Under the pieces are notes generated by a model that did not search any database, was not told the DNA's origin, and worked only from the letters and a program-made list of their open reading frames with translations. A program made the translations under genes and the position numbers. A DNA stretch of 64,000 bases, taken from contig JAKSYS010000222.1 in assembly GCA_022925895.1 (NCBI GenBank), forward strand, positions 1 through 64,000, in the 5' to 3' direction. Below, piece by piece: positions 1-9,657 of this stretch. How positions within the stretch are numbered: the stretch's first letter is position 1; the number at the start of each line of letters is the position of its first letter. Source of the DNA: Fragilaria crotonensis. Taxonomy: Eukaryota > Bacillariophyta > Fragilariophyceae > Fragilariales > Fragilariaceae.

Positions 1-76
1 ACCTTCTGCAAGTAACATCCTCAGCATGATTACACCGGAAACCGTCGCCTGTTGCTAGCACGATTACGCCAGATGA

Positions 77-1906
77 ACGTCAATTGATCCTTCATATGCT
101 GCTGAAGGTAACATCGAACAGGTTCGTTCAGAGTTGCTATGCAAGATAAATCATTTACAACACTACTGGCCCAGCATTAATCGCGACCAGATCAAAACCA
201 CCCTCTGCCTGGCATGTGCCTTTGGTCTCGATGATGTTGTTCGCGAGCTATTGAAACATGACACGGTAGACGCGAATCACAGAACCCCATGTGGCAGGAC
301 AGCCCTCTTTGTGGCGGCTCAAGCTGGCCACGTTGAAGTCGTTCGCGAGCTATTGAGGCATGGCAAAGTGGATGTGAACGCCACATGTATTGTTGGACGC
401 ACTGCCTTGATGTGCGCATGTGCTAAGGGCCACACGGAAATTGCTGTTGCCATATTACTGCACAATAACGTTGACGTGAATGCCAAATTTATTGATGGAC
501 GCAATGCCTTTATGTGGGCATGTGCTAAGCGCCACACGGAAATTGCTGTCGCCTTCTTACTGCACGATAAGGTTGATGTGAATGCCAAATATACTGGTGG
601 ACGCACTGCCTTTGTATCGGCATGTGCTAAGGGCCACACGGAAGTTGCTGTCGCCTTATTGCAACACGATAAGGTTGATGTGAATGCCAAATGTGATTAT
701 GGACTAACAGCCTTAATGTCGGCATGCGCAAGCGGTCACATTGATGTTGCTCTTGCCTTATTAACTAATGATAAGGTAAATGTGAATGCCAAATGTAAAG
801 ATGGGCGCACAGCCTTTACATTGGCATGTGGTCAGGGCCACACGGAAATTGCTGTCGCCTTATTGCAACACGATAAGGTTGATCTGAATGCCAAATGTGA
901 TCGTGGATTCACAGCCTTGATGTGGGCATGTCAACAGGGCCACACTGATGTTGCTGTCGCCTTATTGCAACACGATAAGGTTGATGTGAATGCCAAATGT
1001 GATCGTGGACTCACAGCCTTGATGTGGGCATGTGAACAGGGCCACACTGATGTTGCTGTCGCCTTATTGCAACACGATAAGGTTGATGTGAATGCCAAGT
1101 GTGAGCGTGGACTCGATGCCTTGATGTGGGCATGTCGAGCAGGCCGCACTGTCGTCGCTGTCGCCATATTAAAGCACGATGAGGTTGATGTGAATGTCAA
1201 ATCTAAGGAAGGACTCACTGCCTTGATGTGGGCGTGTAAAAACGGAAACACTGATGCTGCTGTCGCCTTATTGAATCACGACAAGGTGGACGTGAATGGC
1301 AAGAATGACAGTGGTTACACGGCCCTTTCGTTGGCAAGTCAAAATGGGCACATACAAATTGTTCGAAATTTCGCCAAACATCCCAAAATCACCAGTTTGG
1401 ACAGCTCCCTTGTCTTGGCGAGTGAATCGGGTCATGTCGAAGTGGTTCGTGAGCTTTTGACGCACGGCGAGCTAAATGTGAATGCGACGTGTGGCAACGG
1501 CCGCACTGCATTGTACATGGCTAGCTACAACGGACACTGGGATGTGGTCCTTGAGCTTCTGAAGCATGAAGTTGTGGATGTGAATGCCACTGGCAAATGC
1601 GGTTACACTGCCCTGATGTGGGCCACGCTTGGAGGCCGTCTGGATGTAGTTCTTGAGATGCTGCAAGATGGCAAGCTGGATGTTGATGCCAGGAATATGG
1701 CAGGGTCGACCGCTCTTGACATTGCTCGCAATTTTAAGATGATTGATGCTCTTGAAATTGCTCGCAATTGTGACATGATTGACGATCTTGAAATTGCTCG
1801 CATGTGTGCGATGATTGATATCATTAGTAGTCTGGAAGGTCGTGTCAAGCGTAAATGTGGTCGCCATTGGGACGGGACTACGACGAAGCGAATAAGGAGA
1901 GTTTGA
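77..1906 (+). CDS. Ankyrin-repeat protein, 5' end unresolved
   Basis: The open frame encodes about 15 near-identical 34-residue ankyrin repeats, each with the family signature HDKVDVNAK, then TALMWAC and GHTDVAVALL. Ankyrin stacks bind other proteins; no catalytic domain is visible, so the partner and role are unknown. The frame opens after a stop at 74-76, and the first in-frame ATG is only at 410, inside repeat 3. The residues just upstream (AAEGNIEQVRSELL) already look like an ankyrin helix. A relative near 61.6 kb starts with an equivalent SEHDRCLIFFADYGNLQEVRDLL-type cap, and a matching PDERQLILH stretch sits here at 70-94 in another frame. I infer either a small indel near 94-98 or a missed first exon. 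Stop TGA at 1904-1906. A paralogous, decayed copy lies at 12215-12913. Confidence 0.75.
   Translation, partial: TSIDPSYAAEGNIEQVRSELLCKINHLQHYWPSINRDQIKTTLCLACAFGLDDVVRELLKHDTVDANHRTPCGRTALFVAAQAGHVEVVRELLRHGKVDVNATCIVGRTALMCACAKGHTEIAVAILLHNNVDVNAKFIDGRNAFMWACAKRHTEIAVAFLLHDKVDVNAKYTGGRTAFVSACAKGHTEVAVALLQHDKVDVNAKCDYGLTALMSACASGHIDVALALLTNDKVNVNAKCKDGRTAFTLACGQGHTEIAVALLQHDKVDLNAKCDRGFTALMWACQQGHTDVAVALLQHDKVDVNAKCDRGLTALMWACEQGHTDVAVALLQHDKVDVNAKCERGLDALMWACRAGRTVVAVAILKHDEVDVNVKSKEGLTALMWACKNGNTDAAVALLNHDKVDVNGKNDSGYTALSLASQNGHIQIVRNFAKHPKITSLDSSLVLASESGHVEVVRELLTHGELNVNATCGNGRTALYMASYNGHWDVVLELLKHEVVDVNATGKCGYTALMWATLGGRLDVVLEMLQDGKLDVDARNMAGSTALDIARNFKMIDALEIARNCDMIDDLEIARMCAMIDIISSLEGRVKRKCGRHWDGTTTKRIRRV
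1712..1819 (+). repeat. Three 36-nt in-frame tandem repeats
   Basis: The last part of the ankyrin gene repeats a 12-codon unit three times, encoding ALDIARNFKMID, ALEIARNCDMID and DLEIARMCAMID. The decayed paralog at 12.8 kb has only one copy of this unit, so the triplication arose after the two copies separated or was lost there. Confidence 0.8.
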
Positions 1907-2056
1907 CGTAGCATTCATCTTCTTCAAGAAAGGATTGAAGTCGCTGGGAGGAAGTTGACCGAAACGACCAATCCCGATTTATTTCTCTTGCTTGGCATTT
2001 GAGAATCTTGGCATTGCGTCTTCGGTCGCGTGTATGTATCTAAACAAGTTTTTATT

Positions 2057-2905
2057 CACTAAACACTCTCCACCGTGCTTGTGCGTCTGACCTTGTTGTG
2101 TCAATGCCCACAATGTCCCTTTTCATGCAAAGTATGCGGGTGCCAAATGTGAGACCTCATAGTTCTCAACGCTCAGGAATTCGAAGAAATCCACAATTTT
2201 TTTACTGACCCCATTCCAAACAACGAATGTTTATCATGTAACTCAACATCAAGTCAGATTTGTTGTGGCGATTGATCAAGCAACCACCCATCAACTCACA
2301 ATAACCGAGATTTATTCCTTAGCAACCATCCACATGGGAATTCCAATCCAAACAAGATTCTCCACACATGCTCGTAGGTTCTTGTTTCGTTTGTCGATCA
2401 TTCGTCGTCGACGAGCTATCCCGTTTGCTTCTTTGTTTGTGTTATACCGGTCGTTTCCTCCTCTTCATCGTCCAGAACAATGGCGTCCTTGGCCTTTGTG
2501 GGACGCTGTTGCTCTTCCCACACGGCTTGATGTCGTATCAATTCCAAAAGATAACTGAATATGACTCGAGCTTCAAAGGAATATCCCACCAACGAAACGG
2601 GCCGATCTTCATCACTCTCGAGCCCGGTGTTTGCCTTTTTGTCGGACCGAAACGAAATCAATTGGGAATGGGGATTGTCCATGACACCACCCGTACATCG
2701 TTGCAGTCGTCAGAACATTGGACGGGAGGGCCATGGACAGCCTACTCCGTACATGTCACCAATGTAGTTGGCCAGCCAATCCCACACCACCATTGGATTC
2801 CCGTTCGCTGTTGTGTCCTCATTCAACATTCCAGCATGGAGGTCTGATTTGTTGTGTTGTTCGCCATCAATCGAATCCGTTCGACCGCGTTGTTGTTGGA
2901 GCTAA
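2057..2905 (-). pseudogene. Decayed copy of the DUF726 hydrolase C-terminus
   Basis: Read on the minus strand this region matches the 3' part of the gene at 13101-16134, from its stop codon to the start of its second reading frame. The best-preserved block (2416-2682) keeps QLISFRSDK, RPVSLVGYSFEARVIFS and LELIRHQAVWEEQQRPTKAKD. The rest has frameshifts and stops. The nucleophile-elbow motif GYSFGAR of the intact copy reads GYSFEAR here, which would disturb the lipase-type elbow. It lies tail to tail with the ankyrin gene, exactly as the intact copy lies beside a decayed ankyrin copy, so it came with a segmental duplication. Confidence 0.8.
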
Positions 2906-3146
2906 CGTTCATTGGCGATCTAAAATACGTGCAAAGGCAGTTATGAGATACTTACGCAAACATTGATAGCAAAGCCGTAAGAAAGGTAAAGAAATGAACA
3001 CTAAAATGAAAAATATAAAGGATTTCGTTGCTTGACACCCTGCTGAGAGGTTCTGTCGATTCTGTGCGTCATCGTCGTGACGTCATAGATTTGCTCACTT
3101 GGAATACTGCATCGTCATGTCGTGGAGGATTTCACTTGATTTCCGT

Positions 3147-6100
3147 TCACCCAAGATCCATACGAATTCGTCGCATCTTTGGCGTCAACGATGATCTAGA
3201 GATCAGCAGCATAACTGCCACCGCCACGAGGCACGTCAGAAGATGCTGTTCTAAACACCAGAATGCTCCAAATACAACCACACCAGGAATTATGACCATC
3301 GCCATCACAACAGCATTCTGTTGCACCAACCAAGTACCAAATTGCAAAGGACCTGCCACCCAGACCGAATAGCCCTCCTCCGTATATCGCTCCGTGGTAA
3401 CTCCAAATCGGTATGCGAGTCGGTGTGGCGCTTCAAAGGCATGAAGCAACCAATGATGAGTTAATGGGGTGCGCAGATTTTCGCCGAGAAGCAAATACTC
3501 AGATGACGGCTGTAGGCTGACGTAGGATGAGGCCACGATACCATTCACAACAATACTTCCAGAGAGGGTGAAAGGGGCATACACTCCTCGACGGTCGACA
3601 GTTGTGATGCTCCGGATGGTTGTGAGCTCACCATCTGACAGGAGCAGACCGTCGCCCTCCTTGAGAATACCTGCAGGAACAGCGTGGCCTTTGCTGACAA
3701 AGACCATGTGATTAGGTGAGATCTCCAGAGGGCGACCTTGGTTAGTCTCAATCTGCAAATACGTCGACTTGATAGAGTCGTGCCTATGCCCGAACGAATA
3801 AACTGGTTCGTAAGTCCCAGACCCAGTGAGAACCCGATCGCCAACGACAAGGTCTTTCATCAGTATCTTTCCCTTGCTATCGGTCACAACTTCCGATTCC
3901 CCAGAGAAACAAGGCTCCTCCCGCGGTTCTTGTGGTGTTAAACTTGGTTGCTCAGTGGGAACGACACTTTCGCTTGGTTGACCACTTGGAGAAACACTTT
4001 TGCTTGGCTTGAAGCTCTCGCTTGGCTGAGCACTTAGAGAAGGACTAGTACTTGGAGCGAAGGACACTTCGCACGAGGTCCAATCGATGGTGACTTGACG
4101 TCGGCATCGCCATCATATCCAAAAACATAAACCTGATAGGCGTTGCTGGTTTCATCGTTGAATGTTAAAAGCTCGTTTCCGGGTACTGAGGTAGTACTTC
4201 CCGAAAACGTGATCGAGTCACCACGCCATGCAAATGTCTCCGGATCTGAAGGTAAAGATAGAAAATCGTCGCCCGATTTAAGATACAGATCCATATCGAC
4301 ATTGCTAGTGGCTGTGGTAAGCTTTACCTGTACACCTGACAAGCCGGCTCGGACATGACCAACAAAGGATAACTCTCCATCTTGAATTCGTTTCTCGAAG
4401 CTCACAATCCCATCGCAGAATGCGCTTGGTTGAGAACTAGGAGACACACTTGTGCTTGGCGTAAGGCTCTCGCTTGGTTTAGAACTGGGAGACACACTTG
4501 TGCTTGGCGTAAGGCTCTCGCTTGGCGGAGCACTAAGTGAAGGACTTGCACTTGGCTTGAGGCTCTCACTTGGCGGAGCACTAAGAGAAGGACTAGCACT
4601 TGGAGCGAAGGACACTTCGCACGAGGTCCAATCGATGGTGACTTTGACGTCGGCATCGCCATCATATCCAAAAACATAAACCTGATAGGCGTTGCTGGTT
4701 TCATTGTTGAATACTAAAAGCTCGTTTCCGGGTACTGAGGAATTACTTCCCGAAAACGTGATCGAGTCACCACGCCATGTAAATGTCTCCGGATCAGATG
4801 GTAAAGACACAACATAGTCGCCCGATGTAAGATACAGATTCACATCGACGTCGCTGGTGGCTGTGGTCAGCTCTACTTCCACACCTGACAAGCCGGCTCG
4901 AATATGACCAACCAGGATAAAATCTCCATTTTGAATTCGTTTATCGAAGCTCACAATCCCATCGCAGAATGCGCTTGGTTGAGAACTTGGAGACGCACTT
5001 GTGCTTGGCTTAATGCTCTGGCTTGGTTGAGCACTTGGCGGAGAACTTGGCTTTGCACTAGGAGAAACACTCTCGCTCGGTGTAGAACTTGGCGGAGCAC
5101 TAGCACTTGGAGCCGAGCTCAATTGACACCCGGTCCAAGTTATGCTGATTTTGACGTCAGATCCGCCGTCATATCCATAAGCATAAACCTGATAAGCGTT
5201 GATGGTTTCATTGTTGAATATTAAAAACTCGTTTCCGCGTATTGGGGGAAAATTTCCCGAATACGTGATCAAGTCACCATTCCATGCAAATGTCACCGGC
5301 ATGGTGAAAGTAGATAAAGGTAGAATAGCGCCGCTCGATGTAAGATTCAGATCCACATCGACGCCGATAGTGGCTGTGGTCATTATTATCTCCACACCTG
5401 ACAAGCCGGGTCGAATTTCACCAAAGAAGGAATACTCTCCCTTTTCAATTCGTTTCTCAAAGCTACCACTTCCATCGCAGAATGCGCTTGGTTGAGAACT
5501 GGGAGACACACTTGTGCTTGGCTTAAAGCTCTCGCTTGGTTGAGCACTTGGCGGAGAACTTGGCTTCGCACTAGGAGAAAGACTCTCGCTCGGCTTAGCA
5601 CTTGGCACAGCACTAGCACTTGGAGCGGAGGATAATTCACACAAGGCCCAATCGATGGTGACTTTGACGTCGGCTTCGCCGTCATATCCATAAACATAAA
5701 CCTGATAGGCGTTGCTGGTTTCATCGTTGAATGTTAAAAGCTCGTTTCCGGGAACTGAGGTATTACTTCCCGAAAACGTGATCGAGTCACCACGCCACGT
5801 AAATGTCTCCGGATCAGAAGGTAAAGATAGAAAATCACCGCCTGATTTCAGATATAGATCCATATCGACGTCGCTAGCGGCTGTGGTCAGCTGTACCTTC
5901 ACACCTGACAAGCCGGCTCGAATATCACCAACAAGGGATAACTCTCCATTTTGAATTCGTTTCTCAAAGCTCACAATCCCATCGCACAATCCCTTTGGTT
6001 TAGAACTGGGAGACACACTTGTGCTTGGCTTAAGACTCTCGCTTGGTTTAGAACTGGGAGACACACTTGTGCTTGGCGTAAGGCTCTCGCTTGGCGGAGC

Positions 6101-8665
6101 ACTAAGTGAAGGACTTGCACTTGGCTTGAGGCTCTCACTTGGCGGAGCACTAAGAGAAGGACTAGCACTTGGAGTGAAGGCCGCTTCACACAAGGGCCAA
6201 CTGACGGTGACTTTGACGTCGGCATCGCCATCATATCCATAAACATAAACCTGATAGGCGTTGCTGGTTTCATTGTTGAATACTAAAAGCTCGTTTCCGG
6301 GTACTGAGGTATTACTTCCCGAAAACGTGATCGAGTCACCACGCCATGTAAATGTCTCCGGATCAGATGGTAAAGACACAACATAGTCGCCCGATGTAAG
6401 ATACAGATTCACATCGACGTCGCTGGTGGCTGTGGTCAGCTCTACTTCCACACCTGACAAGCCGGGTCGAATATGACCAACCAGGATAAAATCTCCATTT
6501 TGAATTCGTTTCTCGAAGCTACTACTTCCATCGCAGAATGCGCTTGGTTGAGAACTTGGAGACGCACTTGTGCTTGGCTTAATGCTCTGGCTTGGTTGAG
6601 CCGAAGAACTTGGCTTTGCACTAGGCGAAATGCTCTCGCTCGGTGTAGAACTTGGCGTAGCACTAGAACTCGGAGCCGAGCTCGTTTGACACCCGGGCCA
6701 AGTAATGGTGACTGTGACGTCACCTTCATCGTACCATCCATAAACATAAACCTGATAGGTATTGTTGGTTACATCATTGAATATAACGAACTCTTCTCCT
6801 GTGGGGCCACCAAAGTATTCCGGATACACTCCAGAATACGTGATCGAGTCACCATTCCATGTTTTGGTCTGCTCACCGTATCCATCGTATTGTTCACCTC
6901 TAAATACGCCGACTCCAGCTTTAACGACCCAGGTGCCATTCGATCGGAGATTTAGATCAATATCCGCATCCATAGTGCTAGTAGCAGTGGTCATAAGTAT
7001 CTCCACACCTAATAAGCCGGCTCGAATTTCCGCTACCAGGGATAACTGTCTAAGTCCAACTCGTCTATCGAAGCTACCACTTCCATCGCAGAAACTGCTT
7101 GGTTGAGCAGTTGGCGCCGCACTCGGAGCCTTTGTCGGAGAGGCGGTGGGAGAGTCGGTGGGAACCGTCGTGGGAGAGGCAGTGGGAGCCGTCGTGGGAG
7201 AGGCGGTGGGATCCGTAGCGGGAGAGGCAGTGGGAGCCGTCGTGGGAAAGCCTGTGGGCGCCGTCGTGGGAAAGCCTGTGGGAGCCGTCGTGGGAGAGGC
7301 AGTGGGAGAGGCAGTGGGAGAGTCGGTGGGAGAGTCGGTGGGAGAGGCGGTGGGAGAGGCGGTGGGAGAGGCGGTGGGAGAGGCGGTGGGAGAGGCGGTG
7401 GGAGAGTCGGTGGGAGAGTCGGTGGGAGAGGCGGTGGGAGAGGCGGTGGGAGAGGCGGTGGGAGAGGCGGTGGGAGAGGCGGTGGGAGAGGCGGTGGGAG
7501 AGGCGGTGGGAGAGGCGGTGGGAGAGGCGGTGGAGAGGCGGTGGAGAGTCGGTGGGAGAGGCGGTGAGAGGCGGTGGGAGAGGCGGTGGGAGAGGCGGTG
7601 GGAGAGGCGGTGGGAGAGGCGGTGGAGAGAGGCGTGGAGAGGCGGTGGGAGAGTCGGTGGGAGAGGCGGTGGGAGGCGGTGGGAGAGGCGGTGGAGAGGC
7701 GGGGGAGAGGCGGTGGGAGAGGCGGTGGGAGAGGCGGTGGGAGAGTCGGTGGGAGAGTCGGTGGGAGAGGCGGTGGGAGAGTCGGTGGGAGAGGCGGTGG
7801 GAGAGGCGGTGGGAGAGTCGGTGGGAGAGTCGGTGGGAGAGTCGGTGGGAGAGGCGGTGGGAGAGGCGGTGGGAGAGGCGGTGGGAGAGTCGGTGGGAGA
7901 GGCGGTGGGAGAGGCGGTGGGAGAGGCGGTGGGAGAGGCGGTGGGAGAGGCGGTGGGAGAGGCGGTGGGAGCCGTCGTGGGAAAGCCTGTGGGAGCCGTC
8001 GTGGGAGAGGCAGTGGGAGAGCCGGTGGGAGAGTCGGTGGGAACCGTCGTGGGAAAGCCTGTGGGAGCCGTCGTGGGAGAGGCAGTCGGAGAGGCAGTGG
8101 GAGAGGCAGTCGGAGAGGCAGTCGGAGAGGCAGTGAGAGAGGCAGCGGGAGAGGCAGTTGGAGAGGCAGTTGGAGAGGCAGTGGGAGTGGCAGTGGGAGT
8201 GGCAGTTGGAGAGGCAGTGAGAGAGGCAGCGGGAGAGGCAGTGGGAGAGGCAGTTGGAGGGGCAGTGGGAGTGGCAGTTGGAGAGGCAGTGAGAGAGGCA
8301 GCGGGAGAGGCAGTGGGAGAGGCAGTTGGAGGGGCAGTGGGAGAGGCAGTGAGAGAGGCAGTGGGAGAGCCGGTGGGAGAGGCAGTGGGAGAGCCGGTGG
8401 GAGAGCCGGGAGCCTTCGTGGGAGCCTTGGTCGGAGCCTTTGTCGGAGCCTTTGTCGGAGCCTTGGTCGGAGCCTTGGTCGGAGCCTTGGTCGGAGCCTT
8501 GGTCGGAGCCTTGGTCGGAGCCTTGGTCGGAGCCTTTGTCGCAGCCTTTTTCGGAGGCTTGGTAACACGGTTCTGATTTCTCATGAGGCGACGCTCTTGA
8601 GCCATTGACTGGCCAATCGACGAAGCAACAAGGATAACAAGAAGAACGTTAGCGGAGGGGATCAT
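3147..8665 (-). CDS. Giant secreted modular protein with PPC-like domains and a Hedgehog-type Hint domain
   Basis: ATG at 8665 begins a signal peptide (MIPSANVLLVILVASSIGQS), then TKAP repeats, a long SPTA/SPTD linker, and six about 115-residue beta-sandwich domains. These start CDG and end YQVYVYGYDGDADVKVT..W..C, and resemble pre-peptidase C-terminal (PPC) domains. PSxxPS linkers separate them. After the sixth domain the frame shifts by one base near 4092-4096: sister repeats read TGACTTTGACG and this copy TGACTTGACG. In the new frame follow more linkers and a Hint domain starting CFSGESEV (Cys codon 3909-3911). It continues with DLVVGDRVLTG, LEISPNHMVFV and VNGIVASSYV, and then two hydrophobic segments. 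Hint domains self-cleave at the leading Cys; Hedgehog uses this to release a sterol-linked N-part. I treat both frames as one gene; the shift is probably a consensus error. Low-complexity frame slips also occur at about 7530-7710. Confidence 0.8.
7134..8555 (-). repeat. Low-complexity coding repeat (SPTA/SPTD and TKAP arrays)
   Basis: A 12-nt unit (GTGGGAGAGGCG on plus) repeats for over 1 kb and encodes SPTA or SPTD on minus; a second 12-nt unit (GGAGCCTTGGTC) encodes TKAP. Between about 7530 and 7710 several units have lost one or two G, so the protein slips from SPTASP to HRLS-type and PPLPPTLP-type frames and back. The array also creates long empty frames on both strands, which are by-products. 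O-glycosylated Thr/Ser-Pro stalks are the usual reading of such linkers in diatom wall proteins (inference). Confidence 0.85.
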
Positions 8666-8734
8666 GGTTTTGTTATGATCACGAAATCAGTTAGTAATAA
8701 GTGGACCCCTCGAATGTTTCTGCGAAGGGGCGAA

Positions 8735-8740
8735 TTTATA
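8735..8740 (-). promoter_or_regulatory. TATA-like box of the Hint-protein gene
   Basis: TATAAA on the minus strand, about 70 bp upstream of the ATG at 8665, at a plausible core-promoter distance. Confidence 0.4.
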
Positions 8741-8850
8741 GGTTCGTCCCTTGGACAGTATCGATGTTAGGATTACGACGGCTTGAAGTAATGTTTAGGG
8801 GGGTTCGCTTCATGCGTATGCATTCGAACCATCGCTTCATCTTTCTACCG

Positions 8851-9530
8851 TAGATTCGAATGGGACATCAGGACATCAGACATCAGGATACACCCGTCGG
8901 CTTTCCAAAGCGAGGCACATGTAAAAGCATCCTAAAGAAACGAGAGGTGCGCTTCACGACATTTCTTGCATCGGTTTTAAAATTTGGATGGCTTTAAGTA
9001 TCATATGGTGCACGGTACAGGTTGAGCCAATTCGCTTCATGCGTATCGTATAATTGTGCGGGTGCTATTTTTTTCTCTTCGAGTTTAATTGTAATGTCGG
9101 ACATCTGGGTTTTGTATTCGACCTTAACATTTTGGGGCAATTCTCTTCCTGCTTGTCTTACGTGCCATCACTGCATCTTTTCTAGATTCGCATGGGACAT
9201 CAGACATCCGGATACTCCCGTCGGCTTTCCAAAGCGAGGCACATGTAAAAGCATCCTAAGGAAAAAAGACGTGCGCTTCACGACATTTCTTGTATCGGTT
9301 TTGGAATTTGGATGGCTTCTACCGGTAGTATCATGTGGTGCAGGGTGCAGGTTGAGCCAATTCGCTTCATGCGTATCAATCCATGTTTCAACTTGTATCG
9401 GTAATCCAATTCGCTTCATGCGTATCAGTATGATTACTACATATTTTTCAACTTGTATCGGTTTCGGAATTGGCATTGCTTCAAGTATCAGGTGGTGCGG
9501 TTCAGCGAAGTCGCTTCATGCGTATCAGTA
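8851..9530. repeat. Intergenic ladder of diverged direct repeats between two divergent secreted-protein genes
   Basis: A module of about 195 bp occurs at 8851-9047 and 9183-9377. Shared blocks are GTCGGCTTTCCAAAGCGAGG, CACATGTAAAAGCATCCTAA, GCGCTTCACGACATTTCTTG and AATTCGCTTCATGCGTATC. A third, partial copy of the 3' half lies at 9441-9527. The terminal block GCTTCATGCGTATC also occurs near 8815 and 9410, so it is present at least five times. No gene is visible here. The ladder fills the 992 bp between the minus-strand Hint gene and the plus-strand subtilisin, where a shared control region would be expected. Confidence 0.75.
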
Positions 9531-9540
9531 TGTATCTTTC

Positions 9541-9546
9541 TATAAA
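9541..9546 (+). promoter_or_regulatory. TATA-like box of the subtilisin gene
   Basis: TATAAA lies 112 bp upstream of the ATG at 9658, just after the last repeat of the intergenic ladder. Confidence 0.35.
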
Positions 9547-9657
9547 GTCATACCTCGCTCATACATGTTGACACCAAGAACTCACAATCGGACTATAACA
9601 ATCTGAAATAGTTGTTGTTTGGATTGTTTGCTTTACTAAGCGTTAATTGAGGACAAG

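Noticed and set aside
7146-8576. Long plus-strand open frames of Val-Gly-Glu-Ala, Arg-Gly-Gly and Trp-Glu-Arg repeats
   Set aside because: They are the antisense and shifted readings of the SPTA/TKAP coding array; the minus-strand reading has the signal peptide and domains.
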